Origin: Nereocystis luetkeana
Taxonomy: Eukaryota; Sar; Phaeophyceae; Laminariales; Laminariaceae
Assembly (NCBI GenBank): GCA_031213475.1
Contig: JARUPZ010000023.1
Location: forward strand, 9,566,157-9,630,156
DNA length: 64,000 bases
Reading direction: 5' to 3'
Under the pieces are notes generated by a model. It searched no databases. It was not told the origin of the DNA and saw nothing but the letters and a program-made list of their open reading frames with translations. A program made the translations under genes and the position numbers. Below are positions 13,301 to 25,300 of this stretch, piece by piece (the first letter of the stretch is position 1; every line of letters starts with the position of its first letter).

Positions 13301-16300
13301 TTTTGTCCTCGACATGTATGCGTATTTTGTGCAAGGTATATTTTGCTATGTTCTGACCGTACTCCAGTAGATTAGAATACTCCCACCCGTCTCATTCTGA
13401 TACAGCTTCGCCTCTGCTTATTTAATAGCCGTTGTCATGGATGTTTTCGGCTTGACAACATTGACATAAACATCTCCATCCCCGTCCCTCCCCTCCACCT
13501 TTCCCTCCCCACCCCGCTCCCGATTCCTGTTCTGTATGTGGCGATTGGCTCGTATGCATATAAACATCTTACTACGTATTTTTTTGGGCGAACAAAATTA
13601 TGTGTTTATATCACACAGAGACGGTATTTTTTGGCTCCCCGCTGGGAAGGACGCGACGGAACGCCTTCCATGGCTCATGGAGTACCTCGCCGTGCAGCTT
13701 ATGCTGTCCTGCGGCTCGGGCGAGAACAAATCGGCGGGCCTAGGCGGGCTGGGGGGCAGGGGGAAGCAGGTGCGGTGGTTTGGTGGATTGGGGAGTTTAA
13801 GGGAGGGCTGGTACGGGTGAGGGGTGCTCGCGATGGGTGGGGGGGGGGGCACTCATTTGTTACTTGCCTTAGTCATTTGACCATTGACCACGCATCCCTT
13901 TCGAGACGGAGCACCGGAGGGTGGGTGGGGGAGTGTAGACATGTCATGCATGGCCGTAGTCGTGATGTGGCCATAGACAGTCGCATCCCTGTGTACAATA
14001 CCGAGACGGAACACGTCGGGGTTTCACCGTCCAGGCTTGAAAAAAAATGCTTGCTTGCACCGAGCGCGAAGCGCCGTGAGGTGTCGGACGAGTCGCGTAA
14101 AAGCGTGAGCTGCATCCTGCTTAAGAGCCGCTTGTGAGGCGGACTTGCAATATATGACAGCTTCGGATAAATTGATTAGGAGGGGGGGGGGGGGGTAGAG
14201 GCGTTCACGCGTCAGTCAGATGATCGATTCGTACTGGTGCATGATCTAGATTGTACACGACAAATGGCTTCCTGATTCGTACGTACGATCTACAACAGTA
14301 GCTGGTGTTGCCTGATGGGAGCCGTACAGCCTTCGTGATCTACGTAGCACCTGTTTCCTGGGTTGGGTCTGTACTCTGCATATCCTGCACAACCTCGCAC
14401 AACGGCAGGCGGGGGAAATACTGTAGATGATATTCGTAGATCATGATCTATCTGATCTGTCCGAGTTTGTGCAGGGTCGAAGATTAGGGTTACAATTAAA
14501 GGAGAACAAATGTTCGGCGCCGACAATCGGCGGCTGCTTCGAAACGCCTCTCTTTATTTGCTCTCCACAAACGCCCGCGCGTGTGCGTGGTGCGTGGGCG
14601 GTCTCATCCGTGCTGGCTCCTCTTCCGTTTTTATTTGCTCCTCATAAATTTGTTGTCTTTTGTTCGTTTCTGTGTTTTCGTTTTTCATCTGTTTGTTTTT
14701 GTGACATGTTTCGATTCTGTTATTTTTGGTATCTTTTTTTGTGTCTTCTGCGTTGTGTTCAGTTTTGTGTAATTCCTTCTCTTTGTATCTCGTACGTGTA
14801 ATTTTTGTTTTGTTCCTCTCAATTTTGATTTCGTTCTGTGTTTCGTGTCCTGCATTATTTTGTTCCGTGTTATGTGCCCTGTGTTCCGTATTCTTTTGTT
14901 CCGCGTTCTGTGTTATTTTGTTCTTCATTTTTTCTGATTTTCCCATTACGTGCTATTGGCATGCACTTTTTTTAATATGTACTTCACGACAATGACAGGA
15001 TGATGAGGTGGAAGTGGAACTCCCTTGGGGCATGCGCGGTCCGCGGGAAGGGGAGGTGGCGGCTTTCCTGGCGGCACATCTGGCGACAAGGGGTCTGACC
15101 TGTCTTCTCGTCGTCGACGACTTGTGGGATAGGTGGGTGTTTCACTCAGCGAACAGATCGGATCCCCGTTTCTTGATTCCACGATCTAGATCGTGATCTA
15201 CTGCTGTAGATTTTACTGGTTTTGTGCGATTACTATGTACACAGTCTAGATCATGGTTGGGTGTGTTTCACGCATAGATCAGATCAGATCAGATCAGATC
15301 CCCGTGTCATTTTGTACGATAGACACTTCGAGGGAGACAGATAGATAGATGTCTGAATTTGTGTGCTCGATCTATGCAGTCAGAAGTTAGATCATGGTCG
15401 GGTTGGGTTTTGCACATGGAACGGGTGAGATCAGATCCCCGCATTGAGTGTGATCTAGATCTTTGTGGAGACCAGATGGGTCAGATCCCTCACTGATTTT
15501 GTATCTGTTACCTGCGAAATATCCATTAGTAAACTAGATCATGTGGTGTGTTGCCGGGTTGGGATCTGTGCGCACACGGCATGTTTTCCGGCCGAGCTGC
15601 GTCTGTGCCGTACGTATCGGGTACGACTCTCGCGCGCAACATCTCATGACGCCAGATATGCAGAGTTCATGGGTGGTCCAGATCATGATCTCCCCGATGC
15701 CTACGTGGTGTCGTGGGAGTGAGAGGCACACGGCCAGAAGTAGGGAGGAAGGAAATGAGTAAGGCGAGGTGGAGGGAGGAGGTGGGGAAAGGATGGGGGG
15801 GGGATGCTGTGGGTCGTGGGGGAGAGGAGTCGGGGCGTTGTTGACCGTGTTGGAGTGAAGTTCCTTTGAGCACGACGCTTCGAAACGTTTTGAACGATTT
15901 TTTTTCTCAATAATAACATCCTTTTTTCAATATGAAATATTTCGTTTTGGTGTGCGTCCTCATTGTGGTACGTACGAGTATCTCCTTTCCTTCTTTTTGT
16001 CCTCAATCATCAAGTTCGAATTCTCTTTTTGGTTTTCCCCCCCCCCATGTGTGTGTGTGTGTTTTTTTTTCTTAGATATCGTTTCGTTTCCATGACTTTC
16101 CTTCGTTCTCCTTTTTTTCCATTCGTGTCTCGCTGCTGCGTATGAATACGTTTTGTACCTTGGGTTTGCCCACCGGGCGGCGTTTTTGTCATTCAGGGAG
16201 TCGCTTGATCAGGTCCGTGATCTCGGGTTCCACGTGATGGTCACGGCGAACGCGGAGGGGTTGCTCTGGACCCAGCATGGGGCGGGGCTGGCAGCGACCC

Positions 16301-19300
16301 TGGGGTCCGAGGTTGTCGCGGTTGACCGGATGGACGATGACGAGGTACGGCCCCATCAAGTACTGCAGTACGTACCGTAGTATTTGTGAATCATTGTCGT
16401 TTGATAAGTTTCCATTCATGCCGCTCACAACAATTAATAGTAGTACGAGTGGTACACTTTTGGTGCAGTTGCACTTGTGTACAGCAGTTGCACTACGAGT
16501 ATTGCTATCAGACATGTTACACGATATACGCAGTACAGATTGCACTGCACTGCAGCAGCAGCACTGCGTACGGCAGTACGGTGCGCACAGCAGTCGCGTG
16601 GCGCAGACAGTGGACATTCGTAGAACGGTCCAGTGCACGGCAGTATTCACCAGATATTCTAACTGGTATACACGAAACAACAGTTAACAGCAATACACTA
16701 CTGTACCACAGCAGACCTACTGCACCACAGCAGTACACTACTGTACAGTGCAGAACGTTTCTACTGTACTGGTGTTGACAGTAGTTGACCTTCGGAACGT
16801 TTTGGAGCACACACTGCTTGGTTATGGTGGGTACTTTTTCAGTATTGTTTTGTGAGTACAGTAGGTATTGTACAGTATGTACAGTAGGTATTGTACTCGA
16901 CGTGCAGTAGGTACAGCAGCAGTAGCGAAAGGGTTTCAGTAGGTTTTTTGTCGAAGCCGATGGTTGTTTGTCAAACCATGGTCGCGGACTGAGGTCTTGT
17001 TCCCATGGGTCTTTTTTTTCGCCGTGGTTTATGACGCTGCCTCTATTAAATTTGCATGTGTGGATGAGTATATTCACCAATGCGTCCCCTCCCCCCCCCC
17101 CCCCCTCTGCCTCTCCCCGCTGTGCTGCTCTGGTTACCCCAGTGTAAGCTCCTCCTGAAGAGGTGCTCAGGCATGGAGGTTGCCGAATGGGGCTCTCTGC
17201 GAGACTCGGAGGTATGCAAGTACTATTAATAATATATATACAAAAACGAACGTCTTGAGCTTTGCTTTCCGCTCAAGGCGACCCACGTCATTCCGTCTGC
17301 CTCCCTCGTTATCGCCGGACCCTTACCTCCTGCAAAACTGATCGCACACGACATCCTAGTAATTTATCCCAAAACGTAGGTGGAGTTTCGAACGGGTTAA
17401 ATATTGTCACCCGCTTTCCCCCCCCCCCCCCCCCCCCTTCCCATTGCCGTCCCCTGGCAGTCCGGTCCGATCGATCGTTAAGCTTTGCCCACCCTTGCCC
17501 CGCGCATTCCGTCTGCCTCCCGCTTGTATCGCCCCAACGGCTCTACATACAACGCACAAAAACGTTATCGCCAATTCATTCTCCCCGCATTCTTCCCCTC
17601 TCTTCTCTTCCCCTCCTCCCCTCCCCTCCCCTCCCCCCCTTCCCTTTCCTTCCCCCTCTCTTCCATATCCCCTCCCCCCCCCCCCTCGCTTCCCCCCTCT
17701 TCCCGTGCACATGGGGCCGGCCTCCTCTCTCATCTGTGGCGCAAAAAAAAAGCCTGTCCGATCGATCATCAAGCTTTGCCGGTATGCACCGCACGCCCTG
17801 GTGATGATCGGGACCACTCTGCAGGGGCAGGGCCGACACTTTTCGTGGGCCGCTACACGAGACGCGCTCGCGAGGTATACAATATGATAGTAGATGAATA
17901 CCAGTAGGAGTCGTGGTTTTGTAGGATAAGGAGGCGGGGGGGGGGGGGGTCGATATAAATCAAGGCAGGGCGGACACTTTTCGAGAACCGCTACACGGGA
18001 TGCGCTCGCGTATAAAGACGTCGTGGTCTTCTAGGCTAAGGAGGAGGAGGGGGGGGGGGGGGGGGGGTTGTCCCTAATTCCCTTTGGCATCTATTAATAG
18101 CGTCTCCGTTCCTTTTTCCGTCTGAGTACTGACCAAAATTTCGGCATATATTCCGGCTACATACGGGCACATATAAGACCTATGCCAATGGGACAGCGAA
18201 GTTTCCATAAAAAGTTCGAATTTCAAAGATACCCGTCAAAAAAATTCAGAACACGCTTCCTACGGGCCACGTAAAAACAACAAAGTTCCTAACTTTTGGA
18301 AAAGCCCGAAAAAAGCAAATCTGGGGGCGATGTTGGGCCAACATCGGCTTGAGAAAAACTCAGGCCGATCTTTGATTCGAAGCGGCGAGATTCCGAGTTC
18401 TCGACAGACATCGATCAACAAAACCAAGGATTGCGTCATGAATTCTGAACGGAGTGCGCTCGTTAGGGGCTCCGACCCACCCTAGGGTCACCGTCATCAC
18501 ACCATGGGCGGTGTCATGTGGCGGGAGCTGACCAGGCGTATGATGAAAAACATTTGGCCGCTGGTTTGCCCAAAACAGAAATCAAAACTTCTCCAGCCGT
18601 CTCGAATGGCAAAAAATAGACTTTTTTTCAGGTTTGGGAGGATACCGGTCGACGTCGCCGGCAAGCTCTCGCCCCCTAGACCATGGATCCACTTGATATC
18701 TTCGAGGCTGTCATCTATATTCGTTGGCCTTGCCAGATACCGAGCGGGTTGGCCGTGGGCTAGTCTATGTGGAGATCGAGCGTCGATCGTCGCACGAGCT
18801 GGTTTCTATAACCGGGTTGACAATTTGCGACCAGAAAAACACAAATTGCGCCGCCTGCAGCCGTTGGGGAAAAAAGAAAGAAAAAATCAAACATTTTTCT
18901 CTTTTTTTCCCACAGCGGCGGTACGAGAAATTTTTCGGCTGTTTTTTTAAAGCAATATATTTGAAAAAAACTTTTGAACTTCGCGTTTCCATTTGCATAG
19001 GTCTAATACCATTATTCGTTTTCGAAATCTTAATCTTATCGTTTTGTTGTTGTTTTTTGTTCGTCCTCGACCGTTTAATGTTACCGTTCGCGATCCCCTT
19101 CTTTTTTTTCAGGACCGTTGAACTCACCCGGGCTTCGCTACAAAGTAGCGGGCTGCACGACCCCGACTACATCGCGCTCTACAGCGCGGGCAAGGTGAGC
19201 TTTAGATATTTAACCCTGAGTGGGCTTCCGTGCCGCGTATACTTACTCGTGCTGCATGTGCCTGGTGTGTATTCTACCGTGTGTCATGTTCTTACGTCGT

Positions 19301-22300
19301 CTATAATACTGTAGAATCGTTCGGAATTTTCCCCGAATATTCTGGAGAAAGATCCCGAGAGATGTCGTGTTTTTCTTCCCGGAAAGTTTATCTCGTGGGC
19401 TCTCGCTATAGCACCAGCAACACCAGGGCCAACAGCTCCGACTTGTTTTCCTTTGCGCACCACCGGTTGACATGGTGTTATGTCATACGCCGTGATGTTT
19501 ATTGTTGTGTGATGAGATATTGACGTGGTGTGGTCTATTCTGACGTGACGTATGACAGGTGTGCACGCTGAAGTTGCCGGATCACATCCGAAACCGCTAC
19601 TTGCATCTCGCCATCCTGCCGAGACACGTGAGTCAAATCAGCCCAGCCCAGGCCGAGGGTCAGACTAGACTGCCCCCAGGATGGTTGCATGACAGGAGTG
19701 AGAGCAGTCCTGCGGATCTGCTATCGGTTGACAGTTGTCCTGCTGATCTGCTAGCGGTTGGCAGTAGTCCTGCTGACGGTTGACAATAGTCCTGCTGACG
19801 GTTGACGATCCTGCTGACTGTTGACAGTCCTGCTGACTGTTGACAGTCCTGCTGACGGTTGACAGTAGTCCTTCTGACGGGGTGACAGTCCTGCTGACGG
19901 CTGACAATAGTCCTGATGACGGCTTACAGTAGTCCAGCTGGCGGGGTGACAGTCCTGCTGACGGCTGACAGAAGTCCTGATGACCGTTGACACTTCTGCT
20001 GACGGTTGGCAGTCCTGCTCACGGTTGGCAGTCCTGCTCACGGTTGGCAGTCCCGCGCGCGGTTGGCAGTCCTGCGCACGGTTGGCAGTCCTGCTGGCGG
20101 CTAACAACAGTCCTGCTCACGCTTGTCAACGGTTCTGCAGAAGGTTGACAAATAGTCCTGCTGACGGTTGAGAGTTTTGCTGATCACCGACCGACCCCCC
20201 CCCCCCCCCCCCCCCCTCGTATCCGGGTGGCCTTTACCCCTACTGTTATGGTGGTGATGATGGTGATGGCGGTTTCGGTTCGATTCAGGTTCCTGCTCCT
20301 GAGCAGATGCTGGAATCGCTGTGGGACACCGAAAGCGACGACGTGTTTGACGAGGTGAGGATGGCGTTTTGTCACAGGGGTCGGGGGGGCGTACTCATTT
20401 TCATGGTGTGGGGGGGGGGGGGGGTGAGGGCGTTTGAGTGGTCGAGTGTACCGTCCACGACTTAACGATTAACGTTCTGCTATATTATTTGATATCTTCT
20501 GGAGGTGTTGTATGGACTGTAATACGGTCATCAGCTCTAACCGGGAACACATGGTTGTTGATTTTTTAAACGTTCAGGATGGCTCGTTTTGCGTATTTGG
20601 TGTATGTTGTTTAATGTTTTTCCTCGGTTTAGCTTTTTAATTTTCGTTAGTTGTTCAGTGTTATGCTTTATGGTGTTTTGCGCTGATTTGTCATGGTTTT
20701 GTTGTTTGTTTTGGGCTGTCAATGTCTTTTCCATTTTTGTTGATATCGTTTTGTTTGTGTTTTTTTTCTGTTCGCGCACGCGTTTCTGTTTTTTAGTTTT
20801 TTTTCAATTGTTTTATGGCCTTCGTGTTTTTCTGTTGTTCGTGTGTGGCGTAATTGATCAGGTCCTCGAGAAACTGCGGGCCCACGCCCTCCTTCAGCCG
20901 GTGACCATCTTGGGCGACCAGGGGCGAAGCGGCCACGTGACTTCGAGCACCCAGATGGACTTCATCCTCAATTCGGTTAGTTTTTGTTTGTCACCGCCCC
21001 CCCCCCCCCCCCCCCCCTGCCCGGCCCCTTCCTGTGCTGGTTGTGAATCCGGAAGACCGCGCGCACTGGCTCGTGGTTGAGCTGCCAGTGCAGTCTACAG
21101 CAGTCCGTACGTGCTTGATACACGTAGCAGTACGATGTGCTACAGTAATATTTTTCACCGTTTGGACCCTGGTGTCAACACGCACGAAACGGTGACTATA
21201 TTTTCGGTCAGAGGGGTGTATGGTGTATGCATCTCCCCCTATCCTCTCCCACCCCACCTTTCTTCTGGCTAGGAAGGAGACTTGTTGCTGTGTGTGTTTT
21301 TTGTCTTTTTGACACGCTTTTCTGTTTGTTTCTTTTTTTTAATTGGTCCCCGTACTCTACACCGCCGCTATACATGGTGCTCAAACCAACCCCAAGCTCA
21401 CCACACCACACACCGCCACCCTCGCCTCGCGCCTCGTCTCGCCGTGACAGGCCGCGGGAGAGACCGTGGAGCATGCGGCGGCGCGCATGTCTCTGTATCT
21501 CGGGAGGCTGAAGGTGCTCAAGAGCGGCCTGGGGCGGAAGGCCGGGGGGAAGTACCTCGCCATGGGGCGGTGCGGCCTCGTGTCGTGCTGGGCGGAGGTG
21601 GAGAAGCGGTTCGGCTTCACCGCTCTGGAGGCCTACACTGACAGCATCAGGGCTTATAGGTAGGTGGGGGGGGGGGTGGGGGTTGAGGTACTGTTGGGTG
21701 TGGAAGGTGTTGGTGCTGTTGGCGTGGTTTCGTTCGGTTTGGTCGGGTTGGGTTTTTGGGGCGTTGTTGCACCTACGCAGCACGGCGGCAACCCCCTACG
21801 AGTAGCGTTAGCTATTGGTCAGTAGGGGGACGAAAAGAAAATCCGTTACGCTCGGTTCTCCCCCTGCCCCCCCCCCCCCCTCATACACGCACAAACACCC
21901 GAAACCCCCCACACGCCCTCACCCACCACGACTCGTCTGCCATTCGGGTGTCCTACGTATCATCGAAACGAAACGCCACCTCAGGGAGAAAGCCATCGCT
22001 TCGGGGCAAGGGTCGAGCCTTAAGCTGGCCGCGGCCGTGAAGCTGCTGGCGGACTATCTATTTCTGACCGTGGAGAAGGCGTCGGCGATGGAGTTCTACA
22101 AGGAGGCGTTGGCGAGGGTGGAGGCTAGGACGGAGCACGACCGCGCCAAGCCGCAAACGCAGTCCTTCTCCGCACAGGTGTGGCCCGGGAAGGGGGGGGT
22201 TGGAGGGCGGGCGAGGGGGGGGGGGGGGGGGGGTACTCAATGTCGTGCATGGCCGTAGTCGTATGATCAACAGGTGTGGGCCAGGAGGGGAAGGCAGCTC

Positions 22301-25300
22301 AATATTTATCCGTGGAAATGGTTGGACACACCCTGTGTAGATAGGACACGAAGAGGACTCACCCTAGCCCTCAGACAATCGGACCGAATCGACCATTGGT
22401 TGGCGGTACTATTAATAGTAGTCATTTTTTCTCGTTCACATCAATATGCTTCGATCAATTTCTCGAACATGGTGGTGCGGGCTCTGCTGTCGTGGGGAAG
22501 AGGGGGTGTTTCCCGCTGGAGTATGTATTTCGAGGGGATCGCCCTCTCCGGTTGGTTGTCAGTATTGTGGAGTGCTTCTGGGGGGGGTGTCGTTGGCGTC
22601 GGTTGGTGGTGGTCTAAAATAGTGGTGATGCTGTGGTGTTGTGACGCAATGCGAGGGGGGGAAAAAAAGCGTTCGCGAGTGAAGCCCTCGCTTTTGTGTA
22701 TATTGTACGTATTACACCGCGGGTGCGTTTCGTTACGTGGCCTCGGCAAGCTTGGCGTGTTCGTTCCTTCCCTCCGTTTTGCCGTCACGCGTGGGATGTT
22801 TCGTCTCGCCCCTCTTGTGTTTTTGTTGTGTGACGTACGTACCGTAGCAGTTCGTGGTTTCCTTCTTATTTTTTTTTTCCTTTTTGCACCGGGAGTGTAC
22901 GTAACATTCTTGTCGCACGTCGGGCACGTAAACCACGATGTGCTGTTATGTGTATTGCGGATCATCTAGGTCCTATATAACCTACGGTTCTGAGGTGCCG
23001 GGCAGGATCTGTGTAGTAACGACGCAAAACGTTAGCTGGATCATACAGGTCGTACAGGTCAGGATTATTATGTCTGCCCTGCAAGACGTATACCAACCAG
23101 GGTGCAGATCATGATGCGGTGGGAATCGACCGTCTGTATATCTGCCCCTTATGTGTGATCCATCCGTTCAGTCAATCAGATGGAACGCTTCGTTCGCGCG
23201 GACGTTTTTTTTTTTTGTAGGTCTCTTCTTGCCCTTATATTTGTGCAGCAGCAGCAGATCATGCAGGAGGGATATCGACGACGCTGTTCGATGTGTGCTA
23301 CATATGCACGCGACGAGCTTTCGACTCGTCCCTAAAATATCTACCATATAGATGGTGCTGCTGCGAGTGGGAATTCGGTGTATGTCCAATGTATGATGCG
23401 TACATCACCTGTACCAGGAAGGTAACGCGCGTTCGACCCACACTGCTGTTTTGCGCGGACGGACGGATTTCGCAGGTCCTGAAAGGTATATCGAGGTGCC
23501 TGGTGGCGGAGGGGCAGCTAGAGGAAGCCGAGCAGCGGTTCCAGAAGGCCATGAGCATGGAGAATGCTAGGAACCCGGGGGCGTCGAGGGCGATGCTGGA
23601 GTACTGTCAGGCGAGTGTGTCTGCCGATGCGTGCGTGCGTGCGCGCGTGGTCGTCTGTGTGTTTTTTTGGGCGTGTTCCGGGGGGACATACCTGGTGTTC
23701 AGAACCAAACGCGTCTCATATGGTTCGTACAAACTTGGGGGAGGTGCTCGTACGTGTTTGAAATTTGGGTGCATCATGGGTTTTGATTCTTACTGTTAAT
23801 ACTGCTACGGGGGACCATAGTAAGTAGACCAAATATTGTTGGTAAAAATGGTGAAATTTTTGGGGGTTTTTGTGTACCGTAGTTCCCGTTTAATGTGGTT
23901 TCCCGTAATGCTGTACTTGGCCTCCCCCCGATTATTAATAGTGTGAGTTTTTGCGTTCAAGTTTTTGTTTTGTTTTGTCTGTTTTGAATGTCTAGGTGAG
24001 GTTACGGAGCATGTGTGTGTGGGTTGTGTTTTGCTTGTCGACGTTTTGTGTTTCGTGTACACGGTACACCTGGATAGGTTTGTTTGTTTGTGCCGGTTAT
24101 GATGCGCGTTTTGTTCGGGTTCTGTTTGTTTCGTTCGCGAGGTTAACCTTGATTCAGGTGGCGTAAGGTCTGTTTTGTTGTTGGGCACTCGAAGACCTCC
24201 TCGCTATTGTATGGCCGGCTGTAGTACTTTTGACGAAACATGAAAATTTCCGCGCAGGCGTGATGAGAGATCGAGGATTTTTACTTGGTCGAAAAATCAT
24301 CTTTGCAAGCTTGCGTGTAGACGCTTCGTATACGTGCTACGTACGTACATACGGGTTCTGTATGGCATCATGAAGAATTATTTCATTTTCGTTGAGGGCG
24401 TGCAGTGCTGTGTGCTGTGCCTCTTGGTCTTGACATTCCCCCCTCCCCTCCCCTTCCTTCGCCTCCTTCTCATCCATCCATGCACCCACCCACGGTCGTG
24501 CAGATTCTCCGTCAGATGGGACACTTTGACCGCGCGTCTGCTGTGGGGGGGCAGTCGCTTGCGCTCGTCCAAACGGGGCCCACGGGGCCCCACAGCGCGG
24601 AGGCGGCGGTGTGCGTGGCCAGCCTGGCCGGGCTCGCCGCGCAGCAGGGGAAGCCGACGCTCTCGGAGGAGTTGTACAGGTGAGGTCGCTCTCAAGAGAC
24701 ATTTTGTTCTGCTTTTATTTGTGTTTTTTCTTGTGTTCGATCTTTTCTTTTTTTCCTTCGTGTTGTCGTAGTTGGGTTTTTTTCGCCCCCCCTGGTTCGC
24801 TTTTTTTCGTATGACGTTTGATTTTTCGGTGTTGGTGACATGAAATGCTCACGGTGGTGATGTCGCCGTCCGCTTCCCCGTCTCCCCCCCCCCCCCCAGT
24901 TTTGAACCGATTGGATCCGACCGAATCGAACTAATTTCGAACCGATTTGGACCGAACCGAACCGAACCAAAAACCAAGAACCATCCAAGACCAAAACTAA
25001 CTAAAAAACAAAAACAAACCAAATCAAACAAGCAAGACAAAACCGAAACCAGACCAATACCAAATACCAACCAAACCAAAAACCAGCAACCAAAACCCTA
25101 CCCTGCTGTTGTATTCCCAACAACATTCCCAACAACAATAACAACAAGAAACAATCCAAACCTTAACTGTGCTGCTGCTGCGACTGCTGTTGCTGTTGCC
25201 GTCCTCGTCGTCGTTTTTTTTGTCGCTGCTGTGACTACTGCTGCTGCTGCTGCAGGCGGTCTTTGGCGGTCGCGCTTCGGGTGTTCGGCTCGAGGCACCC

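Noticed and set aside
13857-13925. G-headed repeat core as a tRNA gene
   Set aside because: It contains A/B-box-like words and small hairpins but does not fold into a tRNA cloverleaf with a proper acceptor stem.
18100-19000. Exon-like frame at 18,504-18,950 between exons 16 and 17
   Set aside because: Exons 16 and 17 join in phase without it, and its translation (Lys/Phe-rich with A and T runs) does not fit an NB-ARC segment.
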